From CAWULT01 sp963923455 (GTDB lineage: Bacteria; Acidobacteriota; Vicinamibacteria; Vicinamibacterales; UBA2999): a DNA stretch of 64,000 nt. Shown in pieces: positions 1-9,192 of this stretch (positions are counted from its first letter, which is position 1; the number at the start of each line of letters is the position of its first letter). The notes below the pieces were generated by a model. It was not told the origin of the DNA and ran no database searches. It saw nothing but the letters and a program-made list of their open reading frames with translations. The position numbers were made by a program, and so were the translations under genes. The stretch is from the NCBI GenBank assembly GCA_963923455.1, contig CAWULT010000001.1:1-64000 (forward strand). The letters run 5' to 3'.

Positions 1-346
1 GCCGCCCCCAGCCCCGGCACCGCGCGGCCCCGTCCGGATCGGCGGCCAGATCCAGCAGCCGACGCTCGTCGCCAGGGTGAACCCGGTCTATCCCGGCGTG
101 GCCGTGTCGGCCCACATCGAGGGGGTCGCGATTCTCGAGGCCGTCGTCGACGAAGACGGCCGCGTCCAGGAAGTGCGGGTGCTGCGCAGCGCGCACAAGC
201 TGCTCGACCCGGCGGCCATCGATGCGGTCCGGCAGTGGCGCTACGAGCCGCTGAAGTTGAACGGCATCAACGTGCGCTTCGTGCTGACGGTGACCCTCGC
301 GTTCCGTCTGCAGGAGGCCAAGGCACCGGTGGCGGCCCAGAGCTGA
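1..346 (+). CDS. TonB-family C-terminal domain protein, 5' truncated by window edge
   Basis: The reading frame is open from base 2 and ends with TGA at 344-346, so the true start lies before the window. A Pro/Ala-rich stretch leads into a typical TonB C-terminal domain: a PTLVARVNPVYP-like entry, then GVAILEAVVDEDGRV and an AIDAVRQWRYEP motif near the end. In this family the domain contacts TonB-dependent receptors, or forms the exported part of an energy-transducing or carboxypeptidase-regulatory-like protein. The short piece after RWRYEP-type helix/strand ends in an Ala-rich tail. No membrane anchor can be seen because the N-terminus is missing. Domain assignment is secure; the role of the whole protein is unknown. 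Confidence 0.85.
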   Translation, partial: PPPAPAPRGPVRIGGQIQQPTLVARVNPVYPGVAVSAHIEGVAILEAVVDEDGRVQEVRVLRSAHKLLDPAAIDAVRQWRYEPLKLNGINVRFVLTVTLAFRLQEAKAPVAAQS

Positions 347-557
347 CCCGTCGACGCGAGAGCCGAGTCCCAGCAGGCCGACCCCCACGGGGGACAACGA
401 GGGCTGGAAACGTCGCATCGAGGGTCGACGCTGCAAGGGGGCCGCAACCGGCCCGGCTGGCGTTAAGAGTTCGTAAAACGTCGAGCCCGGCGATCGCGAC
501 TCCTGGGGCAGCGACTAAGATCGAACCGACCCGGACCCTCCAGTCTCGCGCGCCAAC

Positions 558-1997
558 GTGCTCTTCACCGAACCCGCGTTCCTGTTCGTCTTCCTGCCGC
601 TGCTGCTCGCGCTGCACCTCGCACCGTGGTCGCGCTACCGGAACGGGCTGCTGCTCGTCGCGAGCGTCATCTTCTACGCGCGCGGCGGCGGCGCGTTCAC
701 GTGGCTCATCCTCGGTTCGATCCTGTTCAACTACGCGGCGGCGCTGGCCGTGGACCGGTACCGGCATGGACCTGCGGGGCGCCGCCTGCTCGCTGCCGTC
801 GTCGGGGGGAACCTCCTGGTGCTCGGCGTCTTCAAGTACGCGACCTTCGCGGTCGACAACCTCAACGCGGTGCTCGCGGCGGTCGGCGTCGCGCCGGTCG
901 GCGTGCCGCCGATCGTCCTGCCGATCGGCATCTCGTTCTTCACCTTCCACGCCATCTCGTACGTCGTCGACGTGCACCGCCGCGACGCCGTCGCCCAGAA
1001 GGGCGTCGTCGAGGCGGCGCTGTACCTGCTGCTGTTCCCGCAGCTCATCGCGGGCCCGATCATCCGGTATCGCGACATCGCCGCGCAGTTGACCAGCCGC
1101 CGCGTCACGATCGACGACATGGGCGAGGGCGTCCGCCGGTTCGTCGTGGGCCTTGCCAAGAAGATGCTCGTGGCCAACGTCGTGGCCGGCCCGGCGGATC
1201 GCATCTTCGCGATGCCGGCGGCCGAGCTGACGGCGGCGCACGCCTGGATCGGCGTCACCTGCTACACGCTGCAGATCTACTTCGACTTCTCCGGGTACTC
1301 CGACATGGCGATCGGCCTCGCGCGGCTGTTCGGCTTCCGGTTCGTGGAGAACTTCCGGCACCCCTACGTGGCGACGTCGATCCAGGACTTCTGGCGACGC
1401 TGGCACATGTCGCTCTCGGCGTGGTTCCGCGACTACCTCTACGTGCCGCTCGGCGGCAACCGGGTGTCGCCGGCGCGGGTGTACGCGAACCTGGTCACCG
1501 TCTTCTTCCTGTGCGGGCTGTGGCACGGCGCGAGCTGGACGTTCGTCACCTGGGGGCTCTTCCACGGCCTGTTCCTCGTGCTGGAGCGGCTGGGCCTTGC
1601 GTCGGCCGTCGCGGCCCTCCCGCGGCCGGTGCGCCACGCCTACGCGGTGCTCGTCGTGATGGTGGGGTGGGTGTTCTTCCGGGCCGGGACGCTGGCGGGC
1701 GCGGTTGCGATGCTGGGCGCGATGGCGGGCCTCGGCGCGGGGCGCCCGACGATGTACGCCGCGTCCTGGTACCTCAGCCCCGAGCTGCTGCTGGCGGCCG
1801 CGGTCGGCATCGTGGGATCGACGCCGGTCGCGGCCCTCGCCGCGCGCCGGCTGTCGCGAGCGCCGGCCGGAGCCGAGCCGGCGCTCGGCGCGGTGCCGTC
1901 GGCGCTGGCCACGGCCGGGCTGCTCGTGCTGTTTGCCGCCTGCGTGATGCTGGTGGCGGCCCGCACGTACAACCCCTTCATCTATTTCCAGTTCTGA
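558..1997 (+). CDS. MBOAT family O-acyltransferase (AlgI-like)
   Basis: A 479-residue multi-spanning membrane protein starting at GTG. Family hallmarks are the LPIGISFFTFHAISY segment (about 121-135), YFDFSGYSDMAIG (241-253), the FWRRWHMS motif (278-285), and the LWHG motif (321-324) whose His323 corresponds to the catalytic histidine of MBOAT enzymes. In AlgI/PatA-type systems this protein moves acyl (usually acetyl) groups across the inner membrane to a periplasmic partner. The next gene begins one base after the stop and encodes an AlgX/AlgJ-like protein, which fits that division of labour. The glycan acylated cannot be read from the sequence. A TAAGAT box at 516-521 may be the promoter -10, but no good -35 accompanies it. 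Confidence 0.92.
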   Translation: MLFTEPAFLFVFLPLLLALHLAPWSRYRNGLLLVASVIFYARGGGAFTWLILGSILFNYAAALAVDRYRHGPAGRRLLAAVVGGNLLVLGVFKYATFAVDNLNAVLAAVGVAPVGVPPIVLPIGISFFTFHAISYVVDVHRRDAVAQKGVVEAALYLLLFPQLIAGPIIRYRDIAAQLTSRRVTIDDMGEGVRRFVVGLAKKMLVANVVAGPADRIFAMPAAELTAAHAWIGVTCYTLQIYFDFSGYSDMAIGLARLFGFRFVENFRHPYVATSIQDFWRRWHMSLSAWFRDYLYVPLGGNRVSPARVYANLVTVFFLCGLWHGASWTFVTWGLFHGLFLVLERLGLASAVAALPRPVRHAYAVLVVMVGWVFFRAGTLAGAVAMLGAMAGLGAGRPTMYAASWYLSPELLLAAAVGIVGSTPVAALAARRLSRAPAGAEPALGAVPSALATAGLLVLFAACVMLVAARTYNPFIYFQF

Positions 1998-1998
1998 G

Positions 1999-3147
1999 AT
2001 GGTGACCTTCTCGCGGGGATCGACGCGCGCGCTCGTGGGGCTGGTGCTGTTCGCCCTCGCGCTGCCCGGTCTGGCGACGCTGGCCGGCATCGATCGCGAG
2101 GCGGCGTCGGGCGAGAACCGCGAACTGGCCTCGTGGCCGCGCCTGGCTCTCGAGAGGGAGGCGCTGCGGGCCCTGCCGGACGGGCTGACGCGCTACTTCG
2201 AGGACCACTTCGCGTTCCGGGCGCGGCTCGTGCGCTGGCAGGCCGCGCTGCGCCTGACGTGGTTCGGCATCTCGCCGTCGCCGGACGTCTTCGTCGGCCG
2301 CGACGGCTGGCTGTTCTACGCGGCCGACGGCGCCGCCGACGACTACGCGGCGGCGGTGCCCTTCAGCCGGGAAGACCTCGAGGTGTGGCGGCAGACGCTG
2401 CAGCACACCGACGACTGGCTGCGCGCCCAGGGCGCCCGCTACCTGTTCGTGATCGCGCCCGACAAGCACGCCGTCTATCCCGAGTACCTGCCCGCCGGCA
2501 TCCGCCGCGTCGGGAACGAGTCGCGCATCGACGTCCTGGTGCGCTACCTGCGCGACCACTCGACCGTGCCCGTGGTCGACGTGCGCCCGGCGCTCGCCGA
2601 GGCGAAGGCGCGCGAGCGGGTGTATCACCGGACGGACACGCACTGGAACGACCGGGGCGCCTTCGCGGCGTACGGCGCGCTGCTCGCCGCGCTGGCGCAT
2701 CCCGGCGTCGAGGCCCGGCCGCGCGAGGCCTTCGAGCCGCGCGAGGTCCGCGAGCCCGGCATGGATCTGGCCGGTATGCTGGGCCTGACGGACCTGATGC
2801 AGGAGGACGACCTGCGGCTCGTCGCGCGCGCCCCGGCCGCCTGGCGGGTCGTGGAGCCGGCCCGGCCCGATCCGCACGGCATCGAGCCGCGGCTGGTCAC
2901 CGAGCACCGCGATCGCGCGCGGCCGCGGGCGGTCGTGTTCCGTGATTCGTTCGGGTCGGCGCTGATTCCCTTCCTGTCGGACCACTTCAGCCGCGCCGTC
3001 TACCTGTGGCAGTACAACATGGACCCGGCGATCGTGCTCGAGGAACGGCCGGCCGTGGTGCTGCAGGAGTGGGTGGGCCGGCGCCTGACGACGCTGCTGC
3101 CGTACGACGGCGTGGCGGCGCTGTCGGAGGGCCGCCCTCAGCAGTAG
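1999..3147 (+). CDS. AlgX/AlgJ-like SGNH-type periplasmic O-acetyltransferase
   Basis: 382 residues with one N-terminal signal anchor (LVLFALALPGLATLAG). The body carries features of the ALGX/ALGJ SGNH-like domain: YFEDHFAFR (about 69-77), a GRDGWLFYA motif (about 101-109), FVIAPDKHAVYPEYLP, an HRTDTHWN motif with the catalytic-type Asp-x-His pair, and a late FRDSFGSALIPFL block supplying the catalytic-type Ser. Known relatives complete acetyl transfer to polysaccharide in the periplasm after the MBOAT partner has brought the acyl group across. The ATG lies one base after the upstream stop, so translation is probably coupled. Its 3' end overlaps the convergent methyltransferase gene by 10 bases. 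Confidence 0.88.
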   Translation: MVTFSRGSTRALVGLVLFALALPGLATLAGIDREAASGENRELASWPRLALEREALRALPDGLTRYFEDHFAFRARLVRWQAALRLTWFGISPSPDVFVGRDGWLFYAADGAADDYAAAVPFSREDLEVWRQTLQHTDDWLRAQGARYLFVIAPDKHAVYPEYLPAGIRRVGNESRIDVLVRYLRDHSTVPVVDVRPALAEAKARERVYHRTDTHWNDRGAFAAYGALLAALAHPGVEARPREAFEPREVREPGMDLAGMLGLTDLMQEDDLRLVARAPAAWRVVEPARPDPHGIEPRLVTEHRDRARPRAVVFRDSFGSALIPFLSDHFSRAVYLWQYNMDPAIVLEERPAVVLQEWVGRRLTTLLPYDGVAALSEGRPQQ

Positions 3148-4379
3148 CCGCGTGGCACGTCGAGGATCACCTGCCGCCGCCGGAGTTCGCGGTAGTCGGC
3201 GCCCAGCATCTCGGGGGTCAGCGGACCCGTCAGGTCGGCCGCGACCGTGAGCGTGTCCGGCATGTAGCGCCGGCAGCCGCCGAATTCCTCCTCGTACTCC
3301 GGCGTCGGAAAGGCCAGCGTCAACCGCGTGCCGTCGGCGGTCCGCTCCATCCGGTAGAGGGGGTTCACGCGCAGTTCTCCCTCCACGAGGAGCGCCGGCG
3401 GCATCGGATAGCTGCGGAAGACGTCACCGTGCGGGCTGGCCACCAGGGTCACCGATGGTTCCTCGCCGACCGTCTCGGGCACGACGTCGTGCTGGAGGTC
3501 GACCGTCGAACGGTCGAGCACGCCGTCGAGCAGCGTCGAGTCGCGGAAGACGCGTGGCTGCATCGGCGCGAAGAGATCACGGTACGCGGCCGGCGTCAGC
3601 GTCATGCCGGCCGAGAAGTTGAAGCCCAGCGAGCTGTGCAGGTGGGGCATCGCGACGACGCCGTCCGGCCCGGCCAGGCGCATCAGCTCGTCGGCCAGCA
3701 GGCGCTTGTGCCAGATGTACGGGAACGCGTCCGACAGCACGGCGAGCGAGAAGGCGCCCCGCGCGAAGGGCAGCGGCGTGTTGCCGTCGCAGCAGACGGG
3801 GACCGAGCGCGGGGCGACGAACGTCCGCCCGAGCCACAGCTTCCAGTAGTAGACGTCCGCCAGCACGACGGCTGCGCCGGGCGCGGCCGCGATGAGGTCG
3901 CGCGTGAGGTGACCCGACCCGCCGCAGACGTCGATGACGTGCCGCGTGATCCGGCGGTGCGACCCGAGCGCCCGGACGACTGCCTGCGACATCAGGTAGG
4001 TGGGATCGGAGAAGCGGTAGACGAAGTACGTGCCCTCGGCGTCGGGGCTGAGGATGTCGAGCGCGTCACGGAACGTGGCGGTGCCGCGCCGGGCCGTCAA
4101 CGCGCGGAACGCGGCGCTGCGGGCCGCGTCGTCGAGGCCGAGCAGCAGCGCCCGCGCCTCGTCGGGGTGGCCGGCCTCGAGGGTGTGCATCGCGTCGCGC
4201 GTGCGGTCGTCGGCGATGAGCACCGGAATGCCGTCGATCACCGGGAACGCGCAGCACTGGCAGCCGAGCACGCCCGACTCCACGGCGTCGCCGTGGCGGA
4301 CGAGCGCATCGTTGTCGACCAGGTCGAGCGCGGTGCCGCAGAAGGGGCAGCGCAGGAGCGAGAGCAGCGACGTCTCCAT
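3138..4379 (-). CDS. Class I SAM-dependent methyltransferase with N-terminal Trm112-like zinc domain
   Basis: 413 residues. The N-terminus has CPFC (11-14) and a second pair in GCQCCAFPVIDGIPVLI, the four-Cys pattern of Trm112/YcaR-like domains seen in front of methyltransferases of glycan clusters. A Rossmann methyltransferase follows, with motif I VIDVCGGSGHLT and an acidic LADVYYW segment. The C-terminal about 120 residues match nothing I recognise and may bind substrate. The start ATG shares one base with the stop of the PIG-L gene (TGATG), making this the last gene of the minus-strand glycan operon. A tailoring role on sugar or lipid-linked sugar is inferred from context. Confidence 0.82.
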   Translation of the reverse strand: METSLLSLLRCPFCGTALDLVDNDALVRHGDAVESGVLGCQCCAFPVIDGIPVLIADDRTRDAMHTLEAGHPDEARALLLGLDDAARSAAFRALTARRGTATFRDALDILSPDAEGTYFVYRFSDPTYLMSQAVVRALGSHRRITRHVIDVCGGSGHLTRDLIAAAPGAAVVLADVYYWKLWLGRTFVAPRSVPVCCDGNTPLPFARGAFSLAVLSDAFPYIWHKRLLADELMRLAGPDGVVAMPHLHSSLGFNFSAGMTLTPAAYRDLFAPMQPRVFRDSTLLDGVLDRSTVDLQHDVVPETVGEEPSVTLVASPHGDVFRSYPMPPALLVEGELRVNPLYRMERTADGTRLTLAFPTPEYEEEFGGCRRYMPDTLTVAADLTGPLTPEMLGADYRELRRRQVILDVPRGYC

Positions 4380-5185
4380 CAGGGGGCCTCGGACGGCGCC
4401 GGACCGGCCAGCGCGTCGAGAAAAGTGGGAGCCTGCGAGCCGGTGTCGGCCCGCCGGTAGTGTTCCGTGCCCAGGTACGCGGGGGCTTCGGCCTCGGTCA
4501 GCAGTTCCAGGGCTCCTCCCGCCACCTGTGACGCGTGGCAGCGCAGCGCCGCGAGCTTGCGGGCGGCGAACGGGCCGGCGTCGACGACGAGCGTCGGCGG
4601 CAGGGCGAGCGCTCCGAAGGCGTCGACCACCGAGATGCCGAGGATGTCGTCGTGCGGCCGGCCGTCGGTGGCGCGCGCCGCCACCGCGTCGACCAGTGCC
4701 CGCATCCGTCCGGGCGGCATCGTGACGTAGTACAGCGCGGGCGCCCCGGCGCCGAGCGCGGCGACCGCGGCGGTGGTGCGGTCGTGCACCGCGATGTGAT
4801 CGGGGTGCCAGTAGAGCCCGTCCTCGCCGAACGTGACCACGACGTCCGCGTGGAGCCACTCGATGGCCGCGCGGATGTCGGCCTCGAGGCGCTCGGCGTC
4901 GGTCCACGGCAGGTAGCCGTCGCGATGGCCCAGCACGATCACGTCGGACAGGCCGAGCGCGTCGGCCGCGGCCTCGAGCTCCTTGACCCTCCCCTCGGGC
5001 GGCTGCGTCCTGCCCGGCGTGCCGGGCTCCGGGCGGAAATCGCCCTTCGTGACGCAGAGCAGCGCGACGCGGGCGCCGCGCGCGGCGCACCAGGCCAGCA
5101 GTCCGCCCGAGGCGATCGACTCGTCGTCGGGATGGGCGAAGACCGCGAGCAGGGTCCGGCCCTCGAGATCCTGCGGCATCGTCAC
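4379..5185 (-). CDS. PIG-L family deacetylase
   Basis: 268 residues from a GTG start. The zinc-site motifs AHPDDE (17-22) and HPDH (127-130) are intact, and the overall fold length fits LmbE/PIG-L N-acetylglucosaminyl-type deacetylases, which remove N-acetyl groups from GlcNAc-bearing glycans or glycolipids. I chose the GTG over the ATG two codons later because a GGGAGGAGGT ribosome site sits about 9 bases before the GTG. The GTG also overlaps the stop of the upstream glycosyltransferase as GTGA. Flanking glycosyltransferase and methyltransferase genes suggest it acts on the same glycan. Substrate unknown. Confidence 0.88.
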   Translation of the reverse strand: MTMPQDLEGRTLLAVFAHPDDESIASGGLLAWCAARGARVALLCVTKGDFRPEPGTPGRTQPPEGRVKELEAAADALGLSDVIVLGHRDGYLPWTDAERLEADIRAAIEWLHADVVVTFGEDGLYWHPDHIAVHDRTTAAVAALGAGAPALYYVTMPPGRMRALVDAVAARATDGRPHDDILGISVVDAFGALALPPTLVVDAGPFAARKLAALRCHASQVAGGALELLTEAEAPAYLGTEHYRRADTGSQAPTFLDALAGPAPSEAP

Positions 5186-6234
5186 CGTGGCGAGACCTCC
5201 TCCCGACCGGCCGCGACGAGCGCCCGGTACACGGCCTCGTACCCGGCCACCATCCGCGCGGCACCGAAGCGGTCCTCCGCGCGCGCGCGCACCTGGCGGC
5301 GGTCGAGCGCCATCACCGCCGGCAGCCCCGCCAGCAGCGCATCGACGTCCGGGAAGAGCCCGCCGGTGACGCCGGGCTCGACGAGTTCGTTCGTGGCGCC
5401 GCGCGCCAGCGCGGCCACCGGGGTGCCGCAGGCCATCGCCTCGGGGATGACGAGGCCGAACGGCTCGCCGGCCTGCACCGGGTACAGCAGCGCGCGCGCG
5501 CCGCCCAGCAACGCCGCCTTCTCGGCATGGCCGACCTCGCCGACGAAGACGACGTCGCGGCCGTCGACGTGGGGCGCGATCGCCTCGTCGTAGTAGTCGT
5601 TCCGCTTGGCGGCGAGCACCAGGCGCAGCCCGGCGCGTCGCGCGATCTCGATAGCCGCCAGCGGCCCCTTCCCCTCGGTGAAGCGGCCGAGGAACAGCAG
5701 GTAGTCCTCGGGGGTCTCGCGGAACGCGAAGGCCGGTACGTCGATCGCGTGGTGCACGGTGCCGACGACCCTGAGGCCGGCCATCAGCCTGGCTTGTTCG
5801 GCCGAGACCGCGACGAACGGCGCGTCCGGGTACCGCGACCACAGCGCGACCTCGGCCGGCGCGGGCGAGTGGTGCAGCGTCTGGACGAGGGGGGTGCGCG
5901 TCAGGCGTCCGAAGGCCAGCGAGACCGGGTAGTACTCGGACTGGTAGTGGATGACGTCGAACGCGTCGGCGCGCTCGATGGCCGCCGCCAGGTTGAACAT
6001 CTCGCAGAGCTCCCACGGCCACAGCGCGGGGTCGTCACGGTAGCCCTGCTGAAACGTGGCGTGCAGGCGGGCCCGCGTCGTGGACGACCCGGTGGCGAAG
6101 AGCGTCACGTCGTGCCCGCTGGCGACCAGCCCCTCGGTCAGCAGCGACGTCATCGTCTCGATCGACCCCGACAGGGCCGGCGGCACCGAGGTCGCGACCG
6201 GTGCCACCATCGCGATCCGCAGCGGCCCGGTCAC
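5182..6234 (-). CDS. Glycosyltransferase family 4 (GT-B fold)
   Basis: 350 residues from a GTG that overlaps the preceding stop as GTGA. The N-terminal Rossmann half contains SGSIETMTSLLTEGLVASGHDV, the usual sugar-acceptor region. The C-terminal half has FLGRFTEGKGPLAAIEIA (183-199) and the EPFGLVIPEAMACGTPV block (257-273), including the E-x7-E motif that holds the nucleotide-sugar. An internal ATG eight codons in is a possible alternative start, but the overlap favours the GTG. Position between another glycosyltransferase and the deacetylase suggests a step in building a surface or exported glycan. Donor sugar cannot be told. Confidence 0.9.
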   Translation of the reverse strand: MTGPLRIAMVAPVATSVPPALSGSIETMTSLLTEGLVASGHDVTLFATGSSTTRARLHATFQQGYRDDPALWPWELCEMFNLAAAIERADAFDVIHYQSEYYPVSLAFGRLTRTPLVQTLHHSPAPAEVALWSRYPDAPFVAVSAEQARLMAGLRVVGTVHHAIDVPAFAFRETPEDYLLFLGRFTEGKGPLAAIEIARRAGLRLVLAAKRNDYYDEAIAPHVDGRDVVFVGEVGHAEKAALLGGARALLYPVQAGEPFGLVIPEAMACGTPVAALARGATNELVEPGVTGGLFPDVDALLAGLPAVMALDRRQVRARAEDRFGAARMVAGYEAVYRALVAAGREEVSPR

Positions 6235-7352
6235 CGGCACGCGGTCTCCAGGAAGGGACGGAGCACGCGGGCCGCCTCGAAGCATTCCTCCGCGATCTCG
6301 CCGGCCCGGCGTGCGTGAGCCGGGTAGTCGCGCACGATGCGGTCGAGGCCGTCGAGGGCCTCCTCTGGCGTCGTGAAGCCGAGGAGCCCCGCACCGTGCG
6401 GCAGGTGCGCGCTCCAACCCGTGTCCTGCACGAGGGCCGGGCGCCCGGCCGCCAGATAGCACTCGGTGCGGTCGCTGAACCAGCCGGAGCGGCGCGACAC
6501 GTAGGCGTGCTTGGCGACGCCGAACTCGCCCTTCGACCCCTGGATGAAGTCGCGGTAGTCCCACAGCGAGCGCGACACTCCCATCGCGTCCACGGTGGTC
6601 CAGCCGTGCGCGCGCAGGAACGCCTGCGGGCCGTTCACGGCCAGCTGGAACCGGTGGGGCGTCCGGCCCGGGAGGTCGAGGAACCGGATGAACTCGCGGT
6701 CCTTGTTGCCGTCGACGTCCGTGAAGCTCTCGGTCTTCCAGGTCATCACGGTCGTGAACGCGTCGGTCGACGGCGGGGCGGACGTACGCCAGTGCTCGGT
6801 GACGATCGGCTGCCAGGTCTTGTGCCAGGTGAACCCGCCGGTCGGCACGTCGGAGGCCGGCGTCCCGATGTTCGCGCCGAACGTGAACAGGTGATCGAAC
6901 TGCCGGAAGAAGTCCACGTACCAGGCGTCGCCCTTGGCGATGGCGAGCTGCGTGAACACCGGATCGGTGTCGATGAACACCCGCCTCGGGATGCGCGCAT
7001 ACTCGTCACGCCAGAACCACGACCCGCCCGACAGGTTGACGTAGAGGTCCGCGTCGGCGCAGAAGGCCTTCAGCGTGTCGTGCGAGGCGCCGTGGTGGCG
7101 GCCGTCGTAGTTGACCAGGGACCAGCGGTCGCCGAGCCCGAACGGCGCCAGCGAATCGTGGATGTAGCGGGTGCCGTACGAGGGGGCCTCGGTCATCGCG
7201 TTCTGGACCGGGTCGTAGATGCACTCGCCGGTGTCCTCGACGTAGAAGACGTCGTGCCCCAGCGCCCGCAGGCCCAGCAGGTAGTTCACCGAGCACCACG
7301 TCACACCGCCGAAGGGATACCGGGCGATGATGCCCGCCAGCAGGATCTTCAC
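6231..7352 (-). CDS. Glycosyltransferase family 1-like protein (CgeB-like C-terminal domain)
   Basis: 373 residues. GTG start preceded by GAGGA about 8 bases upstream and lying 10 bases after the ABC exporter stop. The N-terminus (MKILLAGIIARYPFGGVTW) is typical of GT-B enzymes. The C-terminal half has VSRRSGWFSDRTECYLAAGRPALVQDTG-like sequence, the acceptor/donor block of CgeB/glycosyltransferase-1-like domains, followed by an LGFTTPEEALDGLDRI segment. No signal peptide or membrane span, so it is cytosolic. It probably adds a sugar in the same pathway as the GT4 next to it. Family assignment is reasonable but substrate is unknown. Confidence 0.75.
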   Translation of the reverse strand: MKILLAGIIARYPFGGVTWCSVNYLLGLRALGHDVFYVEDTGECIYDPVQNAMTEAPSYGTRYIHDSLAPFGLGDRWSLVNYDGRHHGASHDTLKAFCADADLYVNLSGGSWFWRDEYARIPRRVFIDTDPVFTQLAIAKGDAWYVDFFRQFDHLFTFGANIGTPASDVPTGGFTWHKTWQPIVTEHWRTSAPPSTDAFTTVMTWKTESFTDVDGNKDREFIRFLDLPGRTPHRFQLAVNGPQAFLRAHGWTTVDAMGVSRSLWDYRDFIQGSKGEFGVAKHAYVSRRSGWFSDRTECYLAAGRPALVQDTGWSAHLPHGAGLLGFTTPEEALDGLDRIVRDYPAHARRAGEIAEECFEAARVLRPFLETACR

Positions 7353-7362
7353 GCCCCCGTCC

Positions 7363-9183
7363 TCACTGCGCGTGGAGCAGTTCGTCGATCGACTCGGGCT
7401 CGTCGAGGGAGCGGCCGACCGAGAGGCGGGCGCACATCCGCCGGTACAGGTCGTTCGAAGCCAGCAGTTCCTCGTGGGTGCCCTGGGCCACGAGGTGCCC
7501 GTCGTGCAGCACGAGGATCCGGCTGGCGTCGCGGATCGTCGAGAGCCGGTGCGCGATCACGATCGTCGTCCGGCCCGCCCGCAGGTGCCGGAGGGCGTCG
7601 AAGACGGCCTCTTCGGAGATGGCGTCGAGCGACGAGGTGGGTTCGTCGAGGATCAGGATGGGCGCGTTCTTGAGCAGCGCCCGCGCGATGCCGAGGCGCT
7701 GGCGTTCCCCGCCCGAGAGCGTCGCACCCGCCTCGGCGACCGGCGTGTCGTAGCCCCGCGGAAGGCGCTCGACGAACCCGTGGACGTGCGCCGCCCGCGC
7801 CGCCTCGCGGACCTCCTCGTCGGTGGCCGACAGGCGACCGTACCGGATGTTCTCGCCGATCGTGCCGCCGAAGAGCACGGCGTCCTGCGGGACGAGGGCG
7901 ATGCGCTCCCGCAGCGACCGCAGCGAATACTGCGCGGCGTCCACGCCGTCGATCAGGATGCGGCCCTGCGTGGGGGTGAAGAATCGCGGGATCAGCCGGG
8001 CCAGCGTCGTCTTGCCGGCCCCCGTGAGGCCGACCAGCGCGACGAGTTCCCCTGGCCGTGCGACGAAGCTGACGTCCTGCAGGATCGGGCGCGCGTCGTC
8101 GTAGGCGAAGCCGACGCCCTCGAAGCGGATGTCACCGGCGACGGCCGAGGCGTCGAGCGCGCCGGGGGCGTCGAGCGGCTCCGGCGCCAGCGCGAAGATC
8201 TCGCGGACGCGCCGTGCGCTGACGACCGCCTGCTGGATCGAGCCGGTCGTGTGCGCGATCGACGAGAGCGGGTTGTAGACGGCCGCCAGGTAGGCCACGA
8301 CGACCAGCAGGCCGCCGACCGTCAGCGTGCCGTCCAGCACGTGCATGCCGCCCACGGCGAGCACCAGGGCGGTGCCGCTCAGCGTGATCGTGCTCACCGC
8401 GACCGACAGCAGCGACTCCTGCCACGTCAGCTGCAGGCGTGCCTGCATCGTCTCGGCGCCGGCCCTCGAGAACCGATCCAGCTCGTGGCGCTCGCGGGCG
8501 AAGCTCTTGATCACCGCGATCGCCGACAGGATCTCGTAGACCCGCTCGATGAGCGCCGACTCCTTCGCCTTCACCTGCTCGGCGCGGTCCACCATCTGGC
8601 GGGCGTAGTGCCGCAGGCTCACGTAGAGGAATGGCACCACGACGAGCGACAGCAGCGCGAGCGTGAAGTCGAGCCGCAGCAGAATCGCGAACATCACCAG
8701 GAGCTTCAACGACGACGTGGCCAGGGGGAACGCTCCGCCCATCACGAGATCGCTGACACAGTAGGCGTCGGCCTCGAGGCGGTACACGGAGTCGGCCGTC
8801 CGCGCCTGGATGTGGTGCCGCAGCGTGAGGCTCTGCAGGTGCGACAGCAGCCGCTCGCGCAGGTCGTAGACGATCCGCTGTCCGGTGTCGACCTGCAACT
8901 GCGTGTGGACCATCAGGACGACCTCGTTGGCCACCTGCAGCACGAGCCCGGCGACGACGATGAGCAGCAGCAGGCCGACGACGTGGCCCCCAACGAGGGG
9001 CTGGACCACGGCCGCCGCCGGGGCCGGCAGGGGGTGCCCGCCGAGCACGTTGTCGACGACGGCCTTGAGCGGCCACGGCGCGAGCGACCCGAGCGCGACC
9101 TCGACCGCCGACAGGGCCCCGATGGCGAGCACCCGGGCCCGGTAGGGCCGCAGAAACGACAGGGTCCAGGAGGCGAGGGTCAC
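7363..9183 (-). CDS. ABC exporter, fused membrane and ATPase domains (type IV)
   Basis: 606 residues. Six membrane helices occupy about residues 15-310, then a full nucleotide-binding domain: Walker A GLTGAGKT (385-392), Q-loop VPQDAVLFG (431-439), signature LSGGERQ (489-495), Walker B ILILDEPTSSLD (509-520) and an H-loop IVIAHRLSTIRD. This is the MsbA/lipid-exporter half-transporter layout and it works as a homodimer. GTG start with AGGA 7 bases upstream, nine bases after the giant glycosidase/glycosyltransferase gene. Context suggests it moves the glycan or a lipid-linked precursor across the inner membrane. Confidence 0.93.
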   Translation of the reverse strand: MTLASWTLSFLRPYRARVLAIGALSAVEVALGSLAPWPLKAVVDNVLGGHPLPAPAAAVVQPLVGGHVVGLLLLIVVAGLVLQVANEVVLMVHTQLQVDTGQRIVYDLRERLLSHLQSLTLRHHIQARTADSVYRLEADAYCVSDLVMGGAFPLATSSLKLLVMFAILLRLDFTLALLSLVVVPFLYVSLRHYARQMVDRAEQVKAKESALIERVYEILSAIAVIKSFARERHELDRFSRAGAETMQARLQLTWQESLLSVAVSTITLSGTALVLAVGGMHVLDGTLTVGGLLVVVAYLAAVYNPLSSIAHTTGSIQQAVVSARRVREIFALAPEPLDAPGALDASAVAGDIRFEGVGFAYDDARPILQDVSFVARPGELVALVGLTGAGKTTLARLIPRFFTPTQGRILIDGVDAAQYSLRSLRERIALVPQDAVLFGGTIGENIRYGRLSATDEEVREAARAAHVHGFVERLPRGYDTPVAEAGATLSGGERQRLGIARALLKNAPILILDEPTSSLDAISEEAVFDALRHLRAGRTTIVIAHRLSTIRDASRILVLHDGHLVAQGTHEELLASNDLYRRMCARLSVGRSLDEPESIDELLHAQ

Positions 9184-9192
9184 CGGCGGGTC